Assembly (NCBI GenBank): GCA_007116915.1
Contig: SKHQ01000012.1
Location: 1-18,849, forward strand
DNA length: 18,849 nt
Reading direction: 5' to 3'
Source of the DNA: Candidatus Methanomethylophilaceae archaeon
Lineage (GTDB): Archaea; Thermoplasmatota; Thermoplasmata; Methanomassiliicoccales; Methanomethylophilaceae
Part shown: positions 1 through 6,542 of the stretch, piece after piece
How the letters are laid out: each line of letters begins with the position of its first letter
Numbering within the stretch: position 1 is the stretch's first letter
Program-made: the position numbers and the translations under genes
Notes under the pieces: generated by a model
What the model was told of the DNA's origin: nothing
What the model saw: only the letters and a program-made list of their open reading frames with translations
Database searches by the model: none

Positions 1-515
1 AATGGGCTGAGTGTATCGAATTCCATGGTCATTCCTGTCCCGGATTGGCCATAGGTTATCGTGTATCTGAATTCGCGATGGAATCGTTAGGTATTCCGTT
101 GGAAAGAGCCAGTGATGAAGAGCTGGTCTGTATCTCCGAGAATGAATCTTGCGGAGTGGATGCGATCCAATATCTTCTGTCTTGTACAGTGGGTAAAGGG
201 AATCTGCTCTTCAAGCCTTATGGAAAGTCGGCCTACACCTTCTTCAACCGTAAGACCGGGGAAGGTGTCCGTCTGCTCATGATGCCAATTAACCGTCAAG
301 CGGACAGGGATGAAACGATGAGAATGATACTCACGGCTCCAGCGGATGAGATCATGACCTCAATGGAACCGACCATCAAGATGCCTGAGAAAGCACGTAT
401 TTTTACCAGTATACGCTGTGACCAATGTGGTGAACACTGCCGTGAGGATAAGATACGTCTAAAGGATGGAGGGTTGCTATGTCTGTCTTGTTTCAATCCC
501 TATGATCGTGGATGA
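1..515 (+). CDS. FmdE-family protein with C-terminal zinc ribbon (5' end outside window)
   Basis: The reading frame is already open at the first bases and encodes the family signature HGHSCPG before any start codon, so the gene begins upstream and only its 3' part is seen. This N-terminal His/Cys motif, the following CGVDAIQ segment and the GKGNL...YGK...RKTGEGVR stretch match the FmdE domain, named after a protein that copurifies with molybdenum formylmethanofuran dehydrogenase. The C-terminus carries CDQCGEHC followed about 14 residues later by CLSC, a treble-clef or zinc-ribbon-like metal site common in this family. The biochemical role of stand-alone FmdE proteins is not settled; metal or cofactor handling is a usual guess. 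No fwd/fmd genes are visible nearby. The gene ends in TGA and converges on thrS. The family call is firm and the function is open. Confidence 0.85.
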   Translation, partial: WAECIEFHGHSCPGLAIGYRVSEFAMESLGIPLERASDEELVCISENESCGVDAIQYLLSCTVGKGNLLFKPYGKSAYTFFNRKTGEGVRLLMMPINRQADRDETMRMILTAPADEIMTSMEPTIKMPEKARIFTSIRCDQCGEHCREDKIRLKDGGLLCLSCFNPYDRG

Positions 516-562
516 GTCTCTCGGTTCCGTTTATCGATTACAAGACATGCTGATAGCTACAA

Positions 563-580
563 CCAATCAATTTGATTAGG
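563..580. terminator. Small imperfect hairpin between convergent genes
   Basis: AATCA (565-569) and TGATT (573-577) are inverted around a 3-nt loop. A flanking CC/GG pair could extend the stem past a bulged A. It sits between the fmdE-like stop and the thrS stop. A terminator role is only a guess, because archaeal terminators usually rely on T-tracts and none follows here. Confidence 0.2.
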
Positions 581-630
581 GCGGTCGTTCGAGAAGTGAA
601 CTCACAATCAAACCTTTGTAAAATCCCATC

Positions 631-2469
631 TCAGAAATCGACCCGACGACTCATCTCGCGGGGCATGTACATCTTACGGAACGGTTTGCCTCTGGTCTCT
701 ATCGCGATACGTTCGCCGAGACCGGCGACGTCCATCTCGATGTCACGGTTCTCGTTGCGGTAGTACACTTTCAAGTTACCGCTCTCAACCTCTTTGTCAC
801 CGATGACTGCCACATAGGAACACCAGTCCTGCTTGGCGCGTCTGACCTTCTTGCCGACGGTGGCGTCAGTGTCGTCGATACCCACGCGGATTCCAGACAT
901 CTCCAGTGCATCCGCAAGCTCCTTCGCCTTGTCGACATGGCCGTCAGTGACCGGCAGGAGACGGACCTGTTCCGGGGTAATCCATACCGGGAGATGCCCG
1001 ACCTTCCCTTCGGACTCCATCATCACGGCGGTGTCCAAAAGTGTGTAGAGGTATCTCTCTATGGTGCCGATCACAGCAGTATGCAATATGATGGGATGCT
1101 CCTTCTCCGCTTCCTTATTGGCATATGTGATGCCGAAGCGATGTGCGTTACCCACATCGATCTGCACGGTACCGATCTCCCGAGCCCTCTTCATCTGATC
1201 GAGAATATGATACTCTATGTTGATGGTCCAGTAGTAATTCGTACCTTCGGGGTAGAAATGCAATAGAGCCGGCCTTCCGTGCTTCCTCAGAAGGTCCAAA
1301 ATCATCTCCTTGTTCTCCTCGTAGGCTTTCTGCGAGGACAGGTTGATCAGCAGGTCGTACTCTCTGCCGAGCACGGCCATCTCATCCATGATCCTCTCAT
1401 CGAGGACGGAGAAATTCTGCTGTGCCTCCGGCATGTCCTTACAGACCACATGGAGGTCAGGCATGTTGAGGCGACGGGTACGGAAACAAAGCATCGTCTC
1501 CCCGGATTGCTCCAGGCGGTATGAGTCGGCAACCTCAAAGGCGCCGAACGGTAATTGACGGTAGCTTATGTTCCAGTTCTTCATCATGGCGAACTGTTGG
1601 TGGCAGGCCGCATAGCGCATGACGAAGGTCTTGTTCCCGGTCTTGACCTGGTAAAGGCGGTCGCCGAAGAGTTCGGCATGCTCCCTGACCGGTTCCTCAT
1701 CAAGCGAGAACATATTGGTCCCTTTGACCATGTATATCGGTAAGCCAAGGTCATTGACTATGTCAGTGGAATAATCAGCGACCAGGTCGAACATTAGGGC
1801 ACCAGCGGGTGTGAAGGCCATATGCCCCACGTCACTCATGGCTTCCCACTGAATTCCGAACTTGCGGCAAAGCCTGAGGTATTTGGGTTCCTCGGATATA
1901 GAAACGCTCTCCTTCTTCAGTGCTTCCTTGTCCACCATCTCCCGGAAGCATTCACTTCCACCTTGGAAATCACCGACTGCGAACTCTTCACCCTCCGGTG
2001 TCAGGATAAGGAAGCTACCCTCGGCTTTCCTTTCTTCCTTGATAGGTTTTCCACTGAAATCGCGGGAAAGTTCGGATAGGGGATGGCCTTTGCAACGTAT
2101 GTTGAATGCCTTATACCATCCGAATGGTGCTCTGGCGACCTCCATCCCTTGGGAGGCGATGGAATCTTCCATGGCTTTCATCATTGTCGTGGCGGCTTTG
2201 GGGGATGAAAGATCATTGCTCAGATGAGCATACGGGTAAAGCATGATCCTCTCGGCACCCACGCGCTTAGCGGTTTGCAGGATATCATCCACCGCCTGGG
2301 CACAGACTTCTTCCGGCGATTCCTCATCAACGCTCTCGACGGTGATGAAGGCGACCAGAGCCTCCTCCATCCTGCCATCGTGCATCTGTTCCGGGATCTC
2401 CTCCGCCACCGGAGTCTTCTTCTTAGCTTCAAACTCCATGAAGTCAGCGTGGATATAGAGTGCTCGCAT
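631..2469 (-). CDS. thrS: Threonyl-tRNA synthetase, archaeal type
   Basis: Cytoplasmic class II aminoacyl-tRNA synthetase that charges tRNA-Thr with threonine. The 612 residues have archaeal architecture. Residues 1 to about 140 form the N-terminal editing domain with a D-aminoacyl-tRNA-deacylase-like fold, known in archaeal ThrRS instead of the bacterial N2 domain. The catalytic core follows, with the zinc ligands Cys289 (AACHQQF), His340 (MPDLHVV) and His463 (ILHTAVIG) that select threonine over valine. Motif 2 is around FRTRRLN (329-335) and motif 3 around GTIERYLY (468-475). The anticodon-binding domain begins near LPVWITPEQVRLLPV (493-507). The ATG start gives a complete family N-terminus and has a TATA-like box about 30 nt upstream with no ribosome site, so the mRNA is probably leaderless. 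The gene is transcribed alone. Confidence 0.97.
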   Translation of the reverse strand: MRALYIHADFMEFEAKKKTPVAEEIPEQMHDGRMEEALVAFITVESVDEESPEEVCAQAVDDILQTAKRVGAERIMLYPYAHLSNDLSSPKAATTMMKAMEDSIASQGMEVARAPFGWYKAFNIRCKGHPLSELSRDFSGKPIKEERKAEGSFLILTPEGEEFAVGDFQGGSECFREMVDKEALKKESVSISEEPKYLRLCRKFGIQWEAMSDVGHMAFTPAGALMFDLVADYSTDIVNDLGLPIYMVKGTNMFSLDEEPVREHAELFGDRLYQVKTGNKTFVMRYAACHQQFAMMKNWNISYRQLPFGAFEVADSYRLEQSGETMLCFRTRRLNMPDLHVVCKDMPEAQQNFSVLDERIMDEMAVLGREYDLLINLSSQKAYEENKEMILDLLRKHGRPALLHFYPEGTNYYWTINIEYHILDQMKRAREIGTVQIDVGNAHRFGITYANKEAEKEHPIILHTAVIGTIERYLYTLLDTAVMMESEGKVGHLPVWITPEQVRLLPVTDGHVDKAKELADALEMSGIRVGIDDTDATVGKKVRRAKQDWCSYVAVIGDKEVESGNLKVYYRNENRDIEMDVAGLGERIAIETRGKPFRKMYMPREMSRRVDF

Positions 2470-2494
2470 TGGATCGTCTCAAAATCAGACTCAG

Positions 2495-2504
2495 ATATTT
2501 AAAT
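2495..2504 (-). promoter_or_regulatory. TATA box for thrS
   Basis: ATTTAAATAT on the minus strand lies 26-35 nt upstream of the thrS ATG. That spacing puts transcription initiation at or within a few bases of the start codon. No Shine-Dalgarno sequence is present in between, consistent with a leaderless transcript. Confidence 0.65.
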
Positions 2505-2552
2505 TGGTTGCAGTACAAAGCAGAAATCCAAAGCATATCTGGATGGAAGGGA

Positions 2553-2560
2553 TTTTATAC
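2553..2560 (+). promoter_or_regulatory. TATA box for the FKBP gene
   Basis: TTTTATAC is centred about 28 nt upstream of the ATG at 2584, with no ribosome-binding sequence between them. This again indicates a leaderless mRNA. It shares the 114-bp divergent region with the thrS promoter. Confidence 0.55.
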
Positions 2561-2583
2561 CATTCGTCAGATAGCTCCGTTCG

Positions 2584-3465
2584 ATGAGGAAACCCTCTTC
2601 ACTTGTACTTGACCGTAAAGGTGTCGAATCCCCGGTGGCCATAACCGCCACAGTGTTGGTAGTATGTCTACTGGTAGTTGCGGGAATAGCACTTGCCGAA
2701 AGTTTTTCTGGCGGGAATGATGATGGCGTCAGGACCGCTGTCAACGGCGACCTCGTGGAGGTCGATTTCATCGGTACTTTTGACAATGGCCGGGTCTTCG
2801 ATACTTCCCTATGGTCTATCGCAAGTGATGATGATATTTCCAAGAGTTTCTCATTCACGAAGAAGCCGCAGTCCCAATATGTCCCAATCGAGTTCACGAT
2901 AGGTGATGGACGCCTACTGGCAAAATTCGAGTCAGCAGTAATTGGTTTGGCTGTGGGCGAGACAAGGACCATCAGTCTGACGCCTGAGGAAGGTTACGGA
3001 CTTGTGCCTGCATCTTTGCTAAGATCCCACGACCTCATCGAGGAACTGCCTCTGCGCGAGACCATGAATCTGACTGAGTTCGAGGTTTTCTTCGGTGAAG
3101 CTGCCGCCAACGGTCTTGTAGTGAATCATCCGGTTTACGGTTGGGATGTGGTTGTCGAGACCTACTCCCCCAACGTTGATGAAGTGGTTGTTCGGAACCA
3201 ACCTGTCCAGGGTATGAAATACTGGTCATACGGTGACCGTGATAAATCCCAAGGCTGGGATGTCAGAGTTAATGCAGTCGAGTCGGACTCGATAACCATC
3301 GAGAACCTACTGAACTCCAGTATGGTCAACAGCGTCAGGGGCGTCGATGCCGACGGTGAACCCTTCTTCCTTCATGCCATCGAGGACGGTAAAATGTATT
3401 TCAAATACTCCGTGGAGAGGGTAGGTCAGAACCTCAACTTCGTGATAACCCTGGTGAATTTGTAA
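2584..3465 (+). CDS. Membrane-anchored FKBP-type peptidyl-prolyl isomerase with enlarged insert
   Basis: Probable extracytoplasmic prolyl isomerase/chaperone of the FKBP family, 293 residues. Residues 17-39 form one hydrophobic segment, preceded by a short basic tail, so the rest should face outside. The FKBP fold begins at GDLVEVDFIGTFDNGRVFDTS (55-75) and continues through PIEFTIGDGRLLAKFE (101-116), GLAVGETRTISLTPEEGYG (121-139) and a closing strand VGQNLNFVITLVNL at the extreme C-terminus. Between the flap Tyr-Gly (138-139) and this last strand lie about 135 residues, roughly twice the usual insert-in-flap chaperone domain. They contain two GWDV-centred repeats (from 186 and 224). The canonical Pro-Gly before the flap Phe-Glu reads Ala-Lys here, so catalysis may be altered. 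Likely clients are secreted or surface proteins. The gene is alone and converges on a glycosyltransferase gene 4 nt away. Family call good; topology inferred. Confidence 0.88.
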   Translation: MRKPSSLVLDRKGVESPVAITATVLVVCLLVVAGIALAESFSGGNDDGVRTAVNGDLVEVDFIGTFDNGRVFDTSLWSIASDDDISKSFSFTKKPQSQYVPIEFTIGDGRLLAKFESAVIGLAVGETRTISLTPEEGYGLVPASLLRSHDLIEELPLRETMNLTEFEVFFGEAAANGLVVNHPVYGWDVVVETYSPNVDEVVVRNQPVQGMKYWSYGDRDKSQGWDVRVNAVESDSITIENLLNSSMVNSVRGVDADGEPFFLHAIEDGKMYFKYSVERVGQNLNFVITLVNL

Positions 3466-3469
3466 CCAA

Positions 3470-4537
3470 TTAGACCAGTCGACGGTATTGGTCCAACGTC
3501 TGCTGGGCAACGCTCTCCCAACTGTATCCTTCTGCTAGTTCTAGGGCTCTCCTTCCCATTTCTTTCCTAGTAGCATCGTCGGATATGAGGGAGTTGATTC
3601 CCTCGGCCAGAGCCGCAGGGTCACGCGGTGGTACGAGTACCCCCGCATCCTGGACGACCTCCGGCAACCCTCCTGTCTTCGTGGCGACCAGAGGTTTACC
3701 GTGGGACATGGCCTCAGCGGCAGCGATACCGTAGGCCTCGAATATGGAAGGCATGACATAGACGGAGCAACGGTCAAGCAACCTGTCCCGCTCCTCCTCG
3801 CTGACATATCCCAACAACTCCACCCTGTCGTCAACACCGAGATTTTTTGCCAAGGATGCGAGTTTCTCCAACTCCGGGCCCTTGCCACATATCTTCAACG
3901 GCATCTCAATATCCTTCATGGCCTCTATCAGGTACTTCAACCCCTTTGTGGCCACAAGGCGACCGACGAAAAGGATGTAACCATCCTCCTCACCTGAAAC
4001 GTGGGAAGGCATATGGACCCCGTTCTTGATGACTTCAAGTTTGTCGGGCGGCACTCCCTTATCAATGAGTTGGTTCCGTATGTGCTCGCTGATACAGGTG
4101 ATGATGTCGTATTTCTTCAGTTTCGGAAGGAATAAGCGGTCATTGGCCAGTGAACCCGCCCTCTGCAGAAATCCCTCACCCTCTCCGAACGAGTTGTGCC
4201 AGCAGAAGACCTTATTTCCTTCGTGAGCGGCCATATCTTTGGTGTAAGATGGTGCCCAACGATAATGGAACTCCACGACATCGGGATCCAACGCTTTCAG
4301 AGTCTCCTTCAATCCTTTCGATGTCACATAAGGAGGATTGTAGTTGCCGAAGTAACGTGATTTCAGTCTGAGGATGTCATACCCCTCTCCACGCTCCTCG
4401 ACCTCAGTCCCCTGTAGCTGGGATGTCACTATGGTAACTTCGTTATCCTTACCCAACTCTGAACATATGTTATGGATACGATGCTCTATGCCGCCATAGA
4501 ACGGATAGAAGTAGGGATCCACATGCACTATCCTCAA
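3470..4537 (-). CDS. GT4-family glycosyltransferase
   Basis: GT-B fold retaining glycosyltransferase of 355 residues, moving a sugar from a nucleotide-sugar donor to an unknown acceptor. The N-terminal domain begins with a typical MRIVHVDPYFYPFYGGIEH, the glycine-containing loop of GT4 enzymes. The C-terminal domain has ILFVGRLVATKGLKYLIEAM and the donor-site EX7E motif in FEAYGIAAAEAMSHGKP. The start is a TTG at 4535-4537. A GGGGG run about 7-11 nt upstream supports it and no better ATG lies near the conserved N-terminus. It is the most divergent of the three GT4 genes here and does not align closely with the other two. It is separated from the upstream glycosyltransferase by 131 bp containing a candidate TATA box. 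A role in surface polysaccharide, glycolipid or protein glycan synthesis is inferred from family and neighbours only. Confidence 0.9.
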   Translation of the reverse strand: MRIVHVDPYFYPFYGGIEHRIHNICSELGKDNEVTIVTSQLQGTEVEERGEGYDILRLKSRYFGNYNPPYVTSKGLKETLKALDPDVVEFHYRWAPSYTKDMAAHEGNKVFCWHNSFGEGEGFLQRAGSLANDRLFLPKLKKYDIITCISEHIRNQLIDKGVPPDKLEVIKNGVHMPSHVSGEEDGYILFVGRLVATKGLKYLIEAMKDIEMPLKICGKGPELEKLASLAKNLGVDDRVELLGYVSEEERDRLLDRCSVYVMPSIFEAYGIAAAEAMSHGKPLVATKTGGLPEVVQDAGVLVPPRDPAALAEGINSLISDDATRKEMGRRALELAEGYSWESVAQQTLDQYRRLV

Positions 4538-4644
4538 ACAATGCCCCCTACAAGCGCTAGCTCGGAGATGCCATTCTGTGGGCGGAATTCTCTATGGGCG
4601 AATGCAATGTGATACATGAGATGTCAGTCAAATCGATGCCCAGG

Positions 4645-4654
4645 ATATAAATTC
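4645..4654 (-). promoter_or_regulatory. Candidate TATA box for the GT4 gene at 3470-4537
   Basis: AATTTATATC-like sequence on the minus strand lies in the 131-bp gap between the two glycosyltransferase genes, about 110 nt before the TTG start. This would give a leader near 80 nt, longer than others in the window. The call is therefore tentative, and read-through from upstream is possible. Confidence 0.4.
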
Positions 4655-4668
4655 ATTCCGTGTATCGT

Positions 4669-5871
4669 TCACTTCAACGGTGACAGATAGTCGTAAACGT
4701 TCTGAAGACGCTTGTAATAACTCGGTCTGGTCTTTTTGGAGTTGCATTCGATGGCGTATTCGTACAATTCGATCAGACGGTCGGTGTTGGCATATATCGA
4801 ATGATTCTCAGCGGTCTCCCGCGCACCCCTTCTGACCCTCTCGTCGGCGTTGATGCATGTCATGATAGCATCGGCGCAAGAGCGTGCATCATCCTCGAAC
4901 AGCCTTCCGTTAACATCATTTTTGACGGTTTCCTTCAGGGCTCGGTAGTTGATCGCCGCCACGGGTAGACCGCATGCCATGGCCTCTATCACCACCAGGC
5001 CTTGGGTCTCGAATTTGGATGCGATAACGAAGGCGTCGGCGGCAGCATAGTAAAGGTTCAGTTCCTCCGAGGGTATGTAACCGGCGAAGACCACCTTGTC
5101 GCTGAGGCCCATAGTCCTCACCTTCTTCCGCAACTTATCCTCTGCTGGACCGCCACCCACCAGGACTAAGATAGTCTGATCATCCACATGCTTCATGGAA
5201 TCGATTATCAGGCCTATGTTCTTCTCATGGGACAACCTTCCGACATGTATGACGACCTTCTTGCCATCCAGCCCCAGTCTGCTTTTGATGATGGATCCGT
5301 CCACTTCAGGGTTGAAACGCTTGGTGTCTATGCCGATGGGAATGGTCTCCATACGTTTGATATGAGGGGCTCTCCGTTTCAGCTCCTCTCCGATGGAATC
5401 GGTGAGAGTGATGACGGCGTCCGCTCTTTGTAAAAGGGTACGGAAATAGAACCATACAAGGTCCTCAGTAACATGCGAATCGAGGTTGAAAGGGGAATAG
5501 TACTGCAATGCCTCGGTATGCATGGTGTTGAATGAAACAACGAACGGCAGGTTCAGGTTACGGCATACGACCATGCTCCTCAACCCCATTATCAACTGCC
5601 CTTGCGAGTGGATTATATCCGGTTTGAGCTTCTTGATGACATCCATCTTGTTGGATGGATATATGGGAACGAAATAACCAGGGTAGGGGCGGCATTCCCA
5701 GGCAGGGAAGTAGATGGTCCCCTCTTCGCGGAGTTCCTCCTTTCCAGGATCGGGAGCTATGACAATGACCTCATGCCCTCGGTCTTCCAATGCCTTCTTG
5801 GCATTTACCACAGCAGTCACCACTCCTCCAGGAGAAGGAAGGTAGCTGTCAGTGGTCATCGCTATTCTCAA
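4669..5871 (-). CDS. GT4-family glycosyltransferase (lipid glycosyltransferase-like), paralogue A
   Basis: A 400-residue GT-B enzyme resembling diacylglycerol glucosyltransferases and mannosyltransferases of the GT4 family. It opens with MRIAMTTDSYLPSPGGV, has the GHEVIVIAPDPG strand-loop near residues 32-43 and the VIHVGRLSHEKNI phosphate-binding segment. The EX7E motif is in FETQGLVVIEAMACGLPVAA. It aligns almost without gaps to the product of 6542-7705, including the first 60 residues at about 70% identity by eye, so the two are recent paralogues. In the acceptor-side HFHTM motif of the paralogue this protein has SFNTM, and it carries a C-terminal basic tail. The start is TTG at 5869-5871, backed by GAGGTG 9-14 nt upstream. 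The likely acceptor is a membrane lipid or isoprenoid-linked intermediate, by family inference only. It has its own promoter region. Confidence 0.9.
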   Translation of the reverse strand: MRIAMTTDSYLPSPGGVVTAVVNAKKALEDRGHEVIVIAPDPGKEELREEGTIYFPAWECRPYPGYFVPIYPSNKMDVIKKLKPDIIHSQGQLIMGLRSMVVCRNLNLPFVVSFNTMHTEALQYYSPFNLDSHVTEDLVWFYFRTLLQRADAVITLTDSIGEELKRRAPHIKRMETIPIGIDTKRFNPEVDGSIIKSRLGLDGKKVVIHVGRLSHEKNIGLIIDSMKHVDDQTILVLVGGGPAEDKLRKKVRTMGLSDKVVFAGYIPSEELNLYYAAADAFVIASKFETQGLVVIEAMACGLPVAAINYRALKETVKNDVNGRLFEDDARSCADAIMTCINADERVRRGARETAENHSIYANTDRLIELYEYAIECNSKKTRPSYYKRLQNVYDYLSPLK

Positions 5872-5914
5872 CTAAATACCACCTCTATGCCGTGCATCCC
5901 TTGACATCGAACCT

Positions 5915-5943
5915 GTATAAACGTGACATCTGATATTTATTTC
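5915..5943 (-). promoter_or_regulatory. Promoter region for the GT4 gene at 4669-5871
   Basis: Two A+T-rich TATA-like elements lie on the minus strand in the 83-bp gap: GTTTATAC (5915-5922) and AAATAAATATCA (5931-5942). The first predicts a leader near 20 nt and the second near 40 nt. Both fit with the GAGGTG ribosome site in front of the TTG start. Confidence 0.45.
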
Positions 5944-5954
5944 GCAAATTATGG

Positions 5955-6542
5955 TCATAATGATGTCTTCCTGATCTTACTTTGACGCAATCCGCCGTAT
6001 ACCAGCGATATGATGATGAACACGGCAACGAATGCCAAAGTGTACATCTGCGCCTCAGGTCCACTGAATATCCGGAAGAAGAAACCGGACATCAGCAAAA
6101 TAATGCCGTATTTTATGAATGCCCCGGTAAGGAGGAACTTCAATGCCCGAGGGTATGTCCAGCCATCCATCATGCTCACGAAGGCCCCGGCGAAAGGTAT
6201 CATGGGGGCGAAACGGTTGACAAGGAGCAGTTTCTCATCACCGATGATGAGGAAGTTCACGTAGCGTGTGGCTATACTCTGGATCTTTTTTGGTACGGTG
6301 ATCCTCTCTATGACCAGATACAGGGATGTCATGCCGATGAACTCACCAAGGAGGATCGTTGCCATGATCATAAGGGCCCATTCTGGAGAAGGGTTGTACA
6401 TGTAAGCGATGACCGTGAAAAGCTCGGGGAGAGTGGGCATTATCAAGGCATCTATGATGAAGATTATCATCACACAAAGCAGCAGGCCCGCTGCTCCATA
6501 GGGGCCGAATATACTGTATACAATCTCACCGACATCGAACAT
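5955..6542 (-). CDS. DedA/VTT-like integral membrane protein
   Basis: A 195-residue hydrophobic protein with about four to five membrane segments (roughly 13-34, 54-80, a re-entrant-like stretch near 108-124, 132-155 and 164-184). The pattern fits the VTT (DedA/SNARE-associated) superfamily. An acidic/proline motif (DALIMPTLPELF) follows the first helix, LLGEFIGMTSLYLVIER comes next, and NRFAPMIPFAGAFVSMMDG precedes another helix, recalling the RFxPxxR...aG segment of DedA. The usual Arg after the RFxP motif is Pro here. VTT proteins are known to scramble or flip polar lipids and polyprenyl phosphates. The ATG overlaps the TGA of the preceding glycosyltransferase gene (ATGA), so the two are translationally coupled. 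A job in moving the lipid acceptor or product of that enzyme is a natural inference. Confidence 0.7.
   Translation of the reverse strand: MFDVGEIVYSIFGPYGAAGLLLCVMIIFIIDALIMPTLPELFTVIAYMYNPSPEWALMIMATILLGEFIGMTSLYLVIERITVPKKIQSIATRYVNFLIIGDEKLLLVNRFAPMIPFAGAFVSMMDGWTYPRALKFLLTGAFIKYGIILLMSGFFFRIFSGPEAQMYTLAFVAVFIIISLVYGGLRQSKIRKTSL

Noticed and set aside
45..47. TTG at 45 as start of the FmdE-like gene
   Set aside because: The family motif HGHSCPG is encoded just upstream in the same frame, so the gene begins outside the window.
580..596. Sequence GGTCGTTCGAGAA resembling a tRNA T-arm
   Set aside because: No acceptor stem, D-arm or anticodon arm can be built around it; the likeness is by chance.
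4614..4624. Inverted repeat ACAT-GAG-ATGT near the promoter of the third glycosyltransferase gene
   Set aside because: Arms of only 4 bp are expected often by chance, and nothing else supports an operator.
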